64,000 nt of DNA from Bacillota bacterium (lineage in GTDB: Bacteria; Bacillota; Clostridia; Christensenellales; Aristaeellaceae): the NCBI GenBank assembly GCA_023413135.1, contig JAEZQK010000032.1, positions 62,001-126,000 on the forward strand, in the 5' to 3' direction. A program made the translations under genes and the position numbers. Within the stretch, counting starts at the first letter, position 1; the number at the start of each line of letters is the position of its first letter. Shown here in pieces: positions 22,797 to 30,621 of the stretch. The notes under the pieces are model-generated. The model was not told the DNA's origin. It saw nothing but the letters and a program-made list of their open reading frames with translations, and did no database searches.

Positions 22797-22916
22797 GTGC
22801 TGGAAAAGTATTTCAGGCGCATTCGGGAGCGCAGGGCGCTAAACATGTGCTTGCGGGAATTCGAGCGGTACAGGGACCATAGGCCGCCTTCCCCCACCCG
22901 GGGAAGATGGCTGTAA
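22797..22916 (+). CDS. Possible small basic protein (39 aa)
   Basis: A GTG-initiated ORF with GGAGGGG six nt upstream, encoding an Arg-rich amphipathic peptide (EKYFRRIRERRALNMCL then REFERYRDHRPP). No family is recognised. The ribosome-binding site is buried in the 3' arm of the preceding hairpin, so either this is a chance ORF behind a terminator or its translation is controlled by that structure. Promoter-like TATAAAAT lies at 22750. Supported only by the ribosome-binding site and length. Confidence 0.3.
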   Translation: MLEKYFRRIRERRALNMCLREFERYRDHRPPSPTRGRWL

Positions 22917-22950
22917 TACCAAGCGGATTTGATAAGGATAAGGGATACGG

Positions 22951-23394
22951 TTATTCGCCGTCGCTTTTTCCGCTCTCTGAATCCTCACCGCCGCCGGATT
23001 CCGGAACGGGGCTGTTCAAAGCTTGCGCATCAATTTCATCTTCCTCAGCCTGAGCCGGCGCATCGGCCTTGCGGGCGGCGGCATCGGCGGCTTCCTCGGC
23101 CAGCTTTGCCTCCCGGGCCGCGGCAATCCGCTGGGCACGGATGACGGTAAGCTGCTCATCCAGCGCATTCAGTTGCTTTAATTGCGCCTCCAGCGCCGGG
23201 GGGAATGTTTCACCCCGCTGCCACATTTCATAGGCGATGCTGCCAAAGTCGGCCAGAATTTCTCGGCGGCGCGTTTCCAGATTCATTTCGGTGACCTTGT
23301 ACTTGGCGTTGTCCGCAATATTGGACGCAGTGTTGCCTATGGCCTCCATGCCCTTGAGCCACGTCTTTTTCAAACTCTTCATCACATTGCCCAT
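22951..23394 (-). CDS. Hypothetical coiled-coil protein
   Basis: 147-aa soluble protein. The N-terminal third (SLKKTWLKGMEAIGNTASNIADN and YKVTEMNLETRRREI) resembles short Firmicutes proteins of unknown role in which NTASNIADNAKYK and an ADFGSIAYEMWQRGE core are conserved. A long Ala/Glu/Arg-rich helix, likely a coiled coil, follows (about residues 70-115), and the tail is acidic and disordered (ESGGGEDSESGKSDGE). It is third in a minus-strand run after a lipid kinase and an exported protein. ATG 23394 has AAAGGAG. Function unknown. Confidence 0.65.
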   Translation of the reverse strand: MGNVMKSLKKTWLKGMEAIGNTASNIADNAKYKVTEMNLETRRREILADFGSIAYEMWQRGETFPPALEAQLKQLNALDEQLTVIRAQRIAAAREAKLAEEAADAAARKADAPAQAEEDEIDAQALNSPVPESGGGEDSESGKSDGE

Positions 23395-23413
23395 GCGTCA
23401 TGCTCCTTTAACA

Positions 23414-24424
23414 TTATTTGCGGATGAGATCGTCGCGAAGCCGGTATAGCGTGGCGCCTCTTTTTTTGGTATTGATACATTCTATGAACCAGTGGGCGGT
23501 GGCATCCGCATCATATTGCAAATAACCCCAGCGGACCCCGTCGATGCGCTTGCCTCGCATGTTGCTGTCCGTCCAGTGCAGCATATCGCTTACGGGATCG
23601 TAATCGGTGATGAAAAACAGGGAGTGGGGGCCATTGCCGCCGCCATAATAGCCTACCATTTGAAAGAAATCGCCTTTCTTTACCTGCCTCAGCATGTCGA
23701 AGGCAATTTGGGCATTCTCTTCCTTGCTCAGATCATTGTTATACTTGAACTGGGCCACGATCTCAAACGGGGTGCCGTCCTCCGCGTTTTCAGGCCGCCA
23801 CTCGATGCCATAATCATAGGGCGCACAGGCGGCTTTGCTGTTGTTTTTTGGCATGTGCAGCGGAAGGTCCGGATAAGCTTGCATGACATAGTCTTCAGAG
23901 TATGTGTCGAATAAACGCATCACGAAATTCTTGCAGACGCCGATATCGTAATCCTCCTGGGCGGGAGCAAACTTGTAGCGGGAATCCTTAGAATTGGCAT
24001 AGGCCAGCTGAATCATTTTCCCGATCAGCTCTTCCTTGGGGGAGGGAACTTCGCGGGATACATCTGTAAAAGAGGGGGACTCACCCTCCTTTTGCATACC
24101 GTAGCCCCGGGCGGTGATGGTAAGGCCGGTGGACAGGGCGGGCAGTTGGAATGCATACTCGAACGCATCCCCATCCTGCGTTTGCGTAAGCGATCCGCCG
24201 TCCCAGGAGAGGGTGACTTCTATGCGGCTGACATTGCTCCCACTTAAGCTGACGCTCAGCGTGTTGCCCGCCGCGTAGCCTTCCCCCGGCAGGGGCTTCG
24301 TCAACTGTATGACGGGGAGCACCGGGATATCCGCATAGTAAATTTCTTCATCCGCCAAGGCATCACCTTCCGGCAAAAGGCACAGAAGCAAAAGCAGAAC
24401 AAACAATCTTTTGAGAGCATTCAT
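23414..24424 (-). CDS. Exported protein with papain-like (NlpC/CHAP-like) C-terminal region
   Basis: 336 aa with an N-terminal signal peptide (basic MNALKR, hydrophobic LFVLLLLLCLLP, cleavage near GDALA-DE). Residues about 30-110 form an Ig-like strand-rich domain. Residues about 130-336 look like a cysteine-peptidase fold: a candidate nucleophile Cys in YDIGVCKNFVMRLFD preceding a helix, then a candidate His in GGNGPHSLFFITDY and a downstream D-S-N. This order (Cys at a helix start, His at a strand start) suits NlpC/P60 or CHAP amidases. Cell-wall or extracellular action is likely. It is 26 bp after the lipid kinase gene. Confidence 0.65.
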   Translation of the reverse strand: MNALKRLFVLLLLLCLLPEGDALADEEIYYADIPVLPVIQLTKPLPGEGYAAGNTLSVSLSGSNVSRIEVTLSWDGGSLTQTQDGDAFEYAFQLPALSTGLTITARGYGMQKEGESPSFTDVSREVPSPKEELIGKMIQLAYANSKDSRYKFAPAQEDYDIGVCKNFVMRLFDTYSEDYVMQAYPDLPLHMPKNNSKAACAPYDYGIEWRPENAEDGTPFEIVAQFKYNNDLSKEENAQIAFDMLRQVKKGDFFQMVGYYGGGNGPHSLFFITDYDPVSDMLHWTDSNMRGKRIDGVRWGYLQYDADATAHWFIECINTKKRGATLYRLRDDLIRK

Positions 24425-24450
24425 GTTTTAAAACCGCCTTTCCGACGGCA

Positions 24451-25317
24451 TCACCAGTGGACCCACAGCGCATCCTTCACAAGGGAAAAACTGACCTTAT
24501 CGATGGGCAGCATCTCGCCATCCACATTCAGATGCATCCCCGGCGCATCGATACATACCTTGCTGCACCGGTAGTGGGAGGTGATGGAAAAGGAGTGCAC
24601 CCGTCCCATCAGCAGGCCGGGCAGATAAAAGAACATCTTCCAATTGGGGATGGACCGGAGTACCACCACATCCAGCAAGCCGTCGTTTACCAGGGAAGTG
24701 GGAGAAATGGCAATTCCTCCGCCTATATAACGGCCATTGGCCACACTGCATTGCAGGAAGGTGCCATTCAGTGTTGTTTCTTCATCAATGACGATGTGCA
24801 TGGCAACGGGCTTGAAGCTGAAGATGGTGCGGATGACGCCGTACAGATACGGCAGCATGCCCCGTACCAGCTTTTTGGCCTTCATGGAATACTCCAGCAC
24901 GGAAACGTCAAAGCCTGTACCGCATACATTCAGAAAAAGCTTGTCGTTTAGCCGCCCCATATCCAGGAGCCTTGGCGGATGGGAAAGAATATGCTCAAGC
25001 GCTTGAAAGGGGGACTTGGGGACGCCGATGGATTTGATAAAGTCGTTGCCCGTTCCGGCGGGGATGAGCCCCAGGGCGGTTTTGGAATGAATGAGCCCGC
25101 TGGCTACCTCGTAAGCCGTGCCGTCGCCGCCGACGGCCAGCACCGTATCCGTTCCCCTTTGTGCAGATTCACCGGCCAATTGCGTGGCGTGGCCCGGTGA
25201 TTCCGTATAATAAGCCTTACAGGCAATGGACCTTAAGCGAAGAGCCTCCATCACCTTTTCGCCGATCCGCTTCGCGTGGCCGTTACCGGCAACGGGGTTG
25301 ATAATGACGTCGATCAT
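24451..25317 (-). CDS. Diacylglycerol kinase family lipid kinase (DgkB/YegS-like)
   Basis: 288-aa lipid kinase. N-terminal INPVAGNGHAKR is the family's INPxSG-type motif, VLAVGGDGTAYEVASGL is the GGDGT nucleotide-binding loop, and LGLIPAGTGNDFIKSIG is the second conserved loop. The C-terminal beta-sandwich is present with GGGIAISPTSLVNDGLLDVVV. It would phosphorylate diacylglycerol or a similar lipid to feed phosphatidic acid back to membrane synthesis. The start is set to ATG 25317 because MIDVIINP is the standard N terminus. It leads a three-gene minus-strand cluster. Confidence 0.92.
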   Translation of the reverse strand: MIDVIINPVAGNGHAKRIGEKVMEALRLRSIACKAYYTESPGHATQLAGESAQRGTDTVLAVGGDGTAYEVASGLIHSKTALGLIPAGTGNDFIKSIGVPKSPFQALEHILSHPPRLLDMGRLNDKLFLNVCGTGFDVSVLEYSMKAKKLVRGMLPYLYGVIRTIFSFKPVAMHIVIDEETTLNGTFLQCSVANGRYIGGGIAISPTSLVNDGLLDVVVLRSIPNWKMFFYLPGLLMGRVHSFSITSHYRCSKVCIDAPGMHLNVDGEMLPIDKVSFSLVKDALWVHW

Positions 25318-25538
25318 GTATTCAGCGCCTTTCAAAATATATATTAATGTACTTCATTTCCAGGCAAAAGTAAAGCGGCTTGCGGGAATTTCACACGCCG
25401 GTCACATCGGGAAAAACGGGCGGCCAGGCGGACGGCGTCCCCTTGCCCCGATCCTTTGTTTTGTGGTACAATCTGTGCAAGACAGTATAATAGGCTATGG
25501 CATTTTTGAGTGGGACAAGCGCATGCTGGAGGTGTACC

Positions 25539-25754
25539 ATGGAGGAATTGCGGCCGGGCATTTACCGGCATTTCAAAGGGAATCGCTACCGGCTTTTGTA
25601 TACGGCCCGTCATAGCGAAACGCTGGAGCTGATGGTCGTGTATCAAGCGTTATATGGCGATAGAGGAATCTGGGTGCGGCCGGCGGCCCAATGGCTGGAA
25701 GTGGTGGAGCGGGACGGCGTACAGTCGATTCGGTTTACATGGGAAGAGGAATAA
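25539..25754 (+). CDS. DUF1653 domain protein
   Basis: 71-aa protein that is essentially a complete DUF1653 domain: PGIYRHFKGNRYRLLYTARHSET, ELMVVYQALYGDRGIWVRP and a final RFTWEEE-type end. The fold is a small beta barrel related to SH3-like domains; function is unknown, although it often lies near metabolic or NUDIX genes. ATG 25539 has TGGAGGTG six nt upstream. Monocistronic between a divergent lipid kinase and a HAD phosphatase. Confidence 0.9.
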   Translation: MEELRPGIYRHFKGNRYRLLYTARHSETLELMVVYQALYGDRGIWVRPAAQWLEVVERDGVQSIRFTWEEE

Positions 25755-25904
25755 TTCCGGGCAGGTAACATGCATAGGACATGCTTTGTTCCTTGTTGCG
25801 CTTTTTCCCGCCTTTTTAGCGGAAATGGGCGTTTTTTTCTTTACTAGCAAAAGACGGTATGGTATCATGAACAAAGCTCAGATTCATAAGAGAGGTTTTG
25901 CTGC

Positions 25905-26705
25905 ATGAACGACGATACGATGAAGGGTTTGCTATCAAAAGTCAAGTGCTTCCTGCTGGACATGGACGGCACTTTTTATTTGGGGAATAAGCTTTTGCCC
26001 GGCTCCTTGGATTTTCTGGATGCCTGCGAACAAACCGGCCGCCGCACACTGTTTTTGACCAACAATTCCTCCAAATCCGCGGAGCAGTATGTGCAGAAGC
26101 TAAAGCACATGGGTGTACGGGAACGCTTTTTGCGGGTGCTGACCTCCGGCCATGCCGCCGCGTCCTACGCGCTGCGCGTATTCCCGGGGAAAAAAGCATA
26201 TCTGCTGGGCAACGAAGTCTTGAAAAAAGAGTTGTTGGAACTGGATCTTTTGATCGACAACGAAAATCCCGACTACGTGCTGATCGCTTACGATACCACG
26301 CTGGATTTTGAAAAGATGACCAGGGTGTGCGACCTGGTGCGGGCCGGGCTGCCCTATATCGCTACCCACCCGGATTTCAACTGTCCTACGGAAACGGGCT
26401 TTGCTCCGGACATTGGGGCCATTATTGCCTTTATTGAGGCCAGCGCGGGCCGCCGCCCGGACATCATTCTGGGCAAGCCCTATCAGGGTATCGTGGAGGA
26501 GGCGCTGCGGCTGACTGGCTTTCGGGCTGAAGAATTGGCCATGGTGGGGGACAGGCTGTATACCGATATTGCCACCGGTGTGAATTTCGGTATGACCAGC
26601 ATCCTCGTTCTTTCCGGCGAGGCCACCATGGAGGATTTGAAAACGTCGCCCGTGCAGCCGCATCTGATTTTTGACAGGCTGTGCGATATGATACCTTATC
26701 TTTAA
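25905..26705 (+). CDS. HAD-IIA family hydrolase (NagD/phosphoglycolate phosphatase-like)
   Basis: 266-aa phosphatase. Motif I is LLDMDGTFYLG, motif II is LFLTNNSSKS, the C2-type IIA cap lies between (LIAYDTTLDFEKMTR..), and motif III/IV are GKPYQGIVEEAL with lysine and VGDRLYTDIATG with acidic residues. NagD-like members dephosphorylate UMP or sugar phosphates; p-nitrophenyl phosphatase activity is typical. ATG 25905 follows GAGAGG. The downstream intergenic region carries the second copy of a dispersed hairpin repeat. Confidence 0.93.
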   Translation: MNDDTMKGLLSKVKCFLLDMDGTFYLGNKLLPGSLDFLDACEQTGRRTLFLTNNSSKSAEQYVQKLKHMGVRERFLRVLTSGHAAASYALRVFPGKKAYLLGNEVLKKELLELDLLIDNENPDYVLIAYDTTLDFEKMTRVCDLVRAGLPYIATHPDFNCPTETGFAPDIGAIIAFIEASAGRRPDIILGKPYQGIVEEALRLTGFRAEELAMVGDRLYTDIATGVNFGMTSILVLSGEATMEDLKTSPVQPHLIFDRLCDMIPYL

Positions 26706-26763
26706 CTCGGTTTGGTAAAAGCAAAGAGCGCTGCCGTGCTAGGCATATACGATGCATGGTCTA

Positions 26764-26849
26764 ACAAGAAGAAAGGGTTTCGCGCCTGCGGGCGCGACCA
26801 AAGGGCTTTCCGGTCGCCCTTTGGAAACCTTCGGGTGCCATCTTCTTGA
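26764..26849. repeat. Dispersed hairpin repeat, copy 2
   Basis: Core GGGTTTCGCGCCTGCGGGCG, then CGACCAAAGGGCTTTCCGG and TCGCCCTTTGGAAACC. It is flanked by ACAAGAAGA and TCTTCTTGA as outer inverted repeat. Relative to copy 1 (22591-22649) both arms of the second stem changed together (CCAGGGC/GCCCTGG versus CCAAAGGGC/GCCCTTTGG), so the structure is conserved. Confidence 0.8.
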
Positions 26850-26903
26850 TAATGTCTGCATGATATGATTAGCGCGGCAGCGCTCACTTTTGAATGTTTT
26901 TCG

Positions 26904-27566
26904 TCAGCGCTTTTTGTGGTCCAATCGTTTTGTGATGACGGTTCCGGTGACCTGAAAGATCTGCACCAAAAGCACCAGCGCGATGCTGGCGGCATACATG
27001 ATGTCGTATTCCCGGCGGTTCAGCCCATAGCTGATGGCGATTTTGCCCAATCCGTCGCCGCCGGCCGCCCCGGCCATGGCCGTATAGGCCAGAATGGTGG
27101 TCAGGCAGATGGTGGCTCCGCTTACCAGGGAGGGAAGTGCTTCCGGCAGCAATACCTTGCATATGATCTGCCAGGTGGTGGAGCCCATGGATAGAGCGGC
27201 TTCAATTACGCCGCCATCCACCTCCCTGAGGGAGCTTTCCACCATTCTTGCCACATAAGGGAAGGCGCTGACCACCAACGGAAAGATGATGGACTGGGTA
27301 CCGATGGCGCTGCCCATGACGGCCCTGGTTACAGGAAACAGCATCACCAGCAGGATAATAAAGGGGATCGACCGCAAAAAGTTGATGATGACACCAAGCG
27401 CGGCGTTGAAGCCCGGCGCGGGCAGAATGTGCCCCCGCCTGGTGATCACCAGCAGCACGCCCAGGGGCAGGCCGATAAGGTATGCAAAGAAGGTGGAGGG
27501 CAGCGTCATATACAGGGTATCGATAATGCCCTGGCTTAACAATGCCCACATTTTTTCCCATGTCAT
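26904..27566 (-). CDS. metI: Methionine ABC transporter permease MetI
   Basis: 220-aa permease with five predicted helices and the EAA loop VDGGVIEAALSMGSTTWQII expected for MetI, followed by LPEALPSLVSGATICL. The N-terminal TLYMTLPSTFFAYLIGLPLG fits the family. The gene overlaps metN by 4 bp. Its substrate-binding partner MetQ is not encoded in the window, so either it lies elsewhere or an orphan lipoprotein serves it. Confidence 0.93.
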   Translation of the reverse strand: MTWEKMWALLSQGIIDTLYMTLPSTFFAYLIGLPLGVLLVITRRGHILPAPGFNAALGVIINFLRSIPFIILLVMLFPVTRAVMGSAIGTQSIIFPLVVSAFPYVARMVESSLREVDGGVIEAALSMGSTTWQIICKVLLPEALPSLVSGATICLTTILAYTAMAGAAGGDGLGKIAISYGLNRREYDIMYAASIALVLLVQIFQVTGTVITKRLDHKKR

Positions 27567-28627
27567 GATGGCCGCACCTCCTCTACTGTAAGGTTCTGGG
27601 CCCGCAGGAAGTCCATCGCCTGTTTTTTGACGGCCGGGTCCTCCGGCGCTGTGATAAGCATTTGCCCATACTGCACGCCGTTTAGGTTACGAACGTCGGC
27701 GGAAAGGATGCTGACGGGCATATTGAGGTGCAGGATCAGCCGGGCGATGATGGGATCGGCCACCTTGCCGCCGTCGAACACCACCCGCAAAGCTGGGCTG
27801 GAAAGGGGGAAGGGTTCCTCCTCCGTAGGCACGATGCCAAACAGCCTTCTGCCCGCCTGGCTTTTGGTATGGGTGAACACCTCGTCCACGCTGCCTTCTT
27901 CGGCGATGACGCCGCCGTCCAAAATCGCTACGTGGGTGCAGATTTGCCGGATCACGGCCATTTCATGGGTGATGATCACGATGGTGATGCCCATTTGCCG
28001 GTTGATGTCCTGCAAAAGCTTCAATATGGATTGTGTGGTCATGGGATCCAAAGCGGAGGTGGCCTCATCGCACAAAAGCACCTTGGGGTTCATGGCCAGC
28101 GCCCTGGCGATGGCGACCCTTTGCTTTTGTCCGCCGGATAATTGAGAGGGGTAGGCGTTCAGCTTTTCCTCCAGCCCTACGATTTTCAAAAGCTCCCTCA
28201 CCCGCTTTTCCGCCTGGGAGCCCTTGACGCCGGCGATATCCATGGGGTAACGGATGTTCTTGGCCACCGTCTTTTGCATCAGCAGGTTGAACTGCTGAAA
28301 AATCATGCTCACGCCCCGGCGCAGGGACAAAAGTTCCTTTTTATCCATGGCCAGCACGTTTTTGCCCTCAAAGAGGATTTGGCCCTCTGTGGGTTCATCC
28401 AGCCTGTTGACGCAGCGGATAAGCGTGCTCTTGCCCGCACCGCTCAAGCCGATGATGCCGTAAATATCGCCCCTTCGGATGGTGAGGCTGATGTCGCTGA
28501 GCGCCACCACTTCACCATCCTGCACGGGATAAACCTTTTTGAGCTTTTGAATGTCGATGAGCACGGGCCGTTGATCCTGGCCCGCGTTCTCTTTATCCCT
28601 GATCACAGTTTCCTGCATGCGATGCAT
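27563..28627 (-). CDS. metN: Methionine ABC transporter ATP-binding protein MetN
   Basis: 354-aa ATPase. Walker A GLSGAGKST, Q loop in MIFQQFNLL, signature LSGGQKQRVAIARAL, Walker B VLLCDEATSALDP, and the H-loop ITHEMAVI are present. Residues about 270-354 form the NIL (ACT-like) domain that binds methionine and gives trans-inhibition, as in MetN of E. coli. About 20 residues precede the usual start. Promoter is at 28686-28714; no SAM riboswitch or T-box is present in the short leader of about 50 nt. Confidence 0.95.
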   Translation of the reverse strand: MHRMQETVIRDKENAGQDQRPVLIDIQKLKKVYPVQDGEVVALSDISLTIRRGDIYGIIGLSGAGKSTLIRCVNRLDEPTEGQILFEGKNVLAMDKKELLSLRRGVSMIFQQFNLLMQKTVAKNIRYPMDIAGVKGSQAEKRVRELLKIVGLEEKLNAYPSQLSGGQKQRVAIARALAMNPKVLLCDEATSALDPMTTQSILKLLQDINRQMGITIVIITHEMAVIRQICTHVAILDGGVIAEEGSVDEVFTHTKSQAGRRLFGIVPTEEEPFPLSSPALRVVFDGGKVADPIIARLILHLNMPVSILSADVRNLNGVQYGQMLITAPEDPAVKKQAMDFLRAQNLTVEEVRPS

Positions 28628-28685
28628 CCCAGCCTTTCCCCCGTACCTGTACTAGCAAGTACATACGCAGAGAGAATGTGCCGTC

Positions 28686-28714
28686 ATCATACACGATGCG
28701 ATGTAGCATGTCAA
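28686..28714 (-). promoter_or_regulatory. Sigma-A promoter of metNI
   Basis: On the minus strand TTGACA (28714-28709), 17-bp spacer, TATGAT (28691-28686). It opens a leader of about 50 nt before metN. Confidence 0.85.
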
Positions 28715-28815
28715 GGCGTGGGGTAGAAGCAGGCAACGATATGCGGGAGAACGTCTTTTGAAAAAACCGCCCTCCCCGCACCCCACCAGAAAACGTATAT
28801 GTTTGCACGTCACCT

Positions 28816-28920
28816 GTGACGGGTTGACAGGTTTGACCCCTTTTTATACCTTTATTACATACAAAAAATAATCCTATATAAGAGAAGTTTAAAAAACCCG
28901 TCAACCCGTCAACCCGTCAC
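28816..28920. repeat. Inverted repeat with tandem CCCGTCAAC units
   Basis: GTGACGGGTTGACAGGTTTGAC (28816-28837, written here in parts: GTGACGGGTTGAC then AGGTTTGAC) is mirrored by CAACCCGTCAACCCGTCAC (to 28920), which holds almost three tandem CCCGTCAAC units. The ~60 bp between are very A+T-rich. With the metN promoter and MocR operator on either side, this fills the 529-bp gene-free stretch 28628-29156. I see no ORF in it. Confidence 0.7.
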
Positions 28921-29049
28921 ACCTGCCACGGCAAACGGCTTGGCTGACATTACATTTGAGGGCCCGGCAGAATTGCGTGCCTGCTTGATGAGGCGGCCGA
29001 TGCCCGTTTGATCGCCTCCCGTTATTGCTATATACATTGTAACATCATA

Positions 29050-29124
29050 AACTTGAGGGGTCAAGCACGCAATTCAAGAAACTTGAGGAAAGCTCTTGAC
29101 AAGCCAAGTACCATGTAGTAGCTT
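29050..29124 (+). promoter_or_regulatory. Promoter and candidate operator of the MocR regulator
   Basis: TTGACA (29096-29101), 17-bp spacer, TAGCTT (29119-29124). Upstream, AAACTTGAGG occurs at 29049-29058 and again at 29079-29088, exactly 30 bp apart (about three helical turns). CTTGAGGGGTCAAG at 29052-29065 is palindromic. Spaced direct repeats are typical operators of MocR/GabR proteins. Confidence 0.65.
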
Positions 29125-29156
29125 GTGTGTTATGAACATGATGCAAGGAGGCCGCT

Positions 29157-30563
29157 ATGTACGGGCTGCAAATTGATCGTTCTTCGCCCCTGTCCATTGC
29201 CCGGCAGCTGACCGGGCAGCTTCGAACCATGATTTTGCAGGGTACCCTCCCTGCGGGTACGCGGCTGCCTCCCACCCGGAGCCTTGCATCTGATTTGGCC
29301 ATTGCCCGCAACACCGTTTTGCAGGTGTACGAGCAGTTGATTGCCGAAGGATACTTAAGCGGGCGTACCGGCTCGGGCACGTATGTGGTGGCGCTGAATC
29401 AGCCGGGATCGGTGCCTGTCCATATCATGCCAAAACGGGAAGAGATCAAAAAAAACGGTCTCCCAGAACAAGAAGGCATGATTGCCTTTGAGGCGGGGCT
29501 CATTGACTACCGCCATTTTCCCCGGGCAGCCTGGACGCGGGCGGTGAGAGATGCACTGATCGGGATGCCGGAGGAGGGCTTTTCCTTAAGCGATTCTTGC
29601 GGTGAGGAGGAACTTCGCAGGGAGTTATGCGCCTACCTGTACCGTACCAAGGACATCACCTGCAGCCCGGAGCAGATTTTCATTCTGCCCGGCGCTACCA
29701 GCGGCGTGGACGTAGCCTGCTGGGCATTGAAAAACTGCCCTGTCGTTGCCATGGAGGATCCTTGCGTTCATTTCATGCGGCAGGCATTTTTGCGCAACGG
29801 CTATCAAATAGCACCTATCCCCGTAGATGGCCAGGGGATGCGAACAGAGCTGCTTGCGGATTTGCCGGAATTCGGGCTTATGTATGTGGTGCCTTCCCAT
29901 CAGTTCCCCACAGGGAATGTGCTGCCTATCCGCCGCAGATTGGCGCTTTTATCCCATGCCCGTAAGACTAATGCGTATATCATTGAGGACGATTATGACA
30001 GTGAGTTCCGCTATGAGGGGGAACCGATCCAAACGCTCAGGCACCTTGACCCGGAGCGAGTGATCTACCTGGGTTCCTTCAGCAAGATTTTTTCGCCTAC
30101 GCTGCGCATAGGGTATATGATATTGCCATGGGAGGCAATCGACAGGATGCGGTCCGCCATGGAATCCATCAATCTTTCGGTACCCGTCCTATTGCAGCGG
30201 GCCCTGGCTGACTTTTTGCACAGCGGGCAGCTAGAGCATCACATATACAAAATGAAGCGGTTGTACGCAAAAAAGCGGCTGCTGCTGATACGGGAGCTAA
30301 AGCGGTCGTTTGGCACATCCATATGCATCAGCGGGGAAAACGCGGGCATGCATGTGATGGTGACGTTTGAAAAGCGGCCACTGGGCCGTGAGGATTTTGA
30401 GCTGCTGCGCGCATACCTTGTAGACGCCGAATGGTCGGAGGACTATGCACTTGAAAAAGGGGTGCACGAAAGCGGCATGATCTTGGGCTATGGCGCCTTG
30501 ACGGAGGAGGAGATTGTGAAGGGTGTGGCCCGCCTGCGCAAAGCGCTTGAGGGTATGCAGTAA
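29157..30563 (+). CDS. MocR-family transcriptional regulator (GntR HTH plus aminotransferase domain; PdxR/GabR-like)
   Basis: 468 aa. Residues 1-75 form a GntR winged helix (SPLSIARQLTGQLRTMILQG, LPPTRSLASDLAIARNTVLQVY). Residues about 110-468 are a fold-type I aminotransferase-like domain with ILPGATSGVDV, DDYDSEFRYEG and the PLP lysine in YLGSFSKIFSPTLRIGYM. Such proteins bind PLP as effector and regulate vitamin B6 or amine metabolism, often an adjacent gene and themselves. No obvious target gene is adjacent, so autoregulation via the upstream direct repeats is likely. It is divergent from metNI. Confidence 0.92.
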   Translation: MYGLQIDRSSPLSIARQLTGQLRTMILQGTLPAGTRLPPTRSLASDLAIARNTVLQVYEQLIAEGYLSGRTGSGTYVVALNQPGSVPVHIMPKREEIKKNGLPEQEGMIAFEAGLIDYRHFPRAAWTRAVRDALIGMPEEGFSLSDSCGEEELRRELCAYLYRTKDITCSPEQIFILPGATSGVDVACWALKNCPVVAMEDPCVHFMRQAFLRNGYQIAPIPVDGQGMRTELLADLPEFGLMYVVPSHQFPTGNVLPIRRRLALLSHARKTNAYIIEDDYDSEFRYEGEPIQTLRHLDPERVIYLGSFSKIFSPTLRIGYMILPWEAIDRMRSAMESINLSVPVLLQRALADFLHSGQLEHHIYKMKRLYAKKRLLLIRELKRSFGTSICISGENAGMHVMVTFEKRPLGREDFELLRAYLVDAEWSEDYALEKGVHESGMILGYGALTEEEIVKGVARLRKALEGMQ

Positions 30564-30621
30564 TATTTTTTCGCTTGTATCAACTACTACGGGCATATGC
30601 ATGGCCGTCGTCATCATATAA

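Noticed and set aside
22571..22950. tRNA or rRNA gene in the repeat-rich intergenic region
   Set aside because: The hairpins do not give a cloverleaf and there is no TTCGAAT-type T-loop.
28628..28685. SAM riboswitch or T-box before metN
   Set aside because: The leader is only about 50 nt and contains none of the conserved elements.
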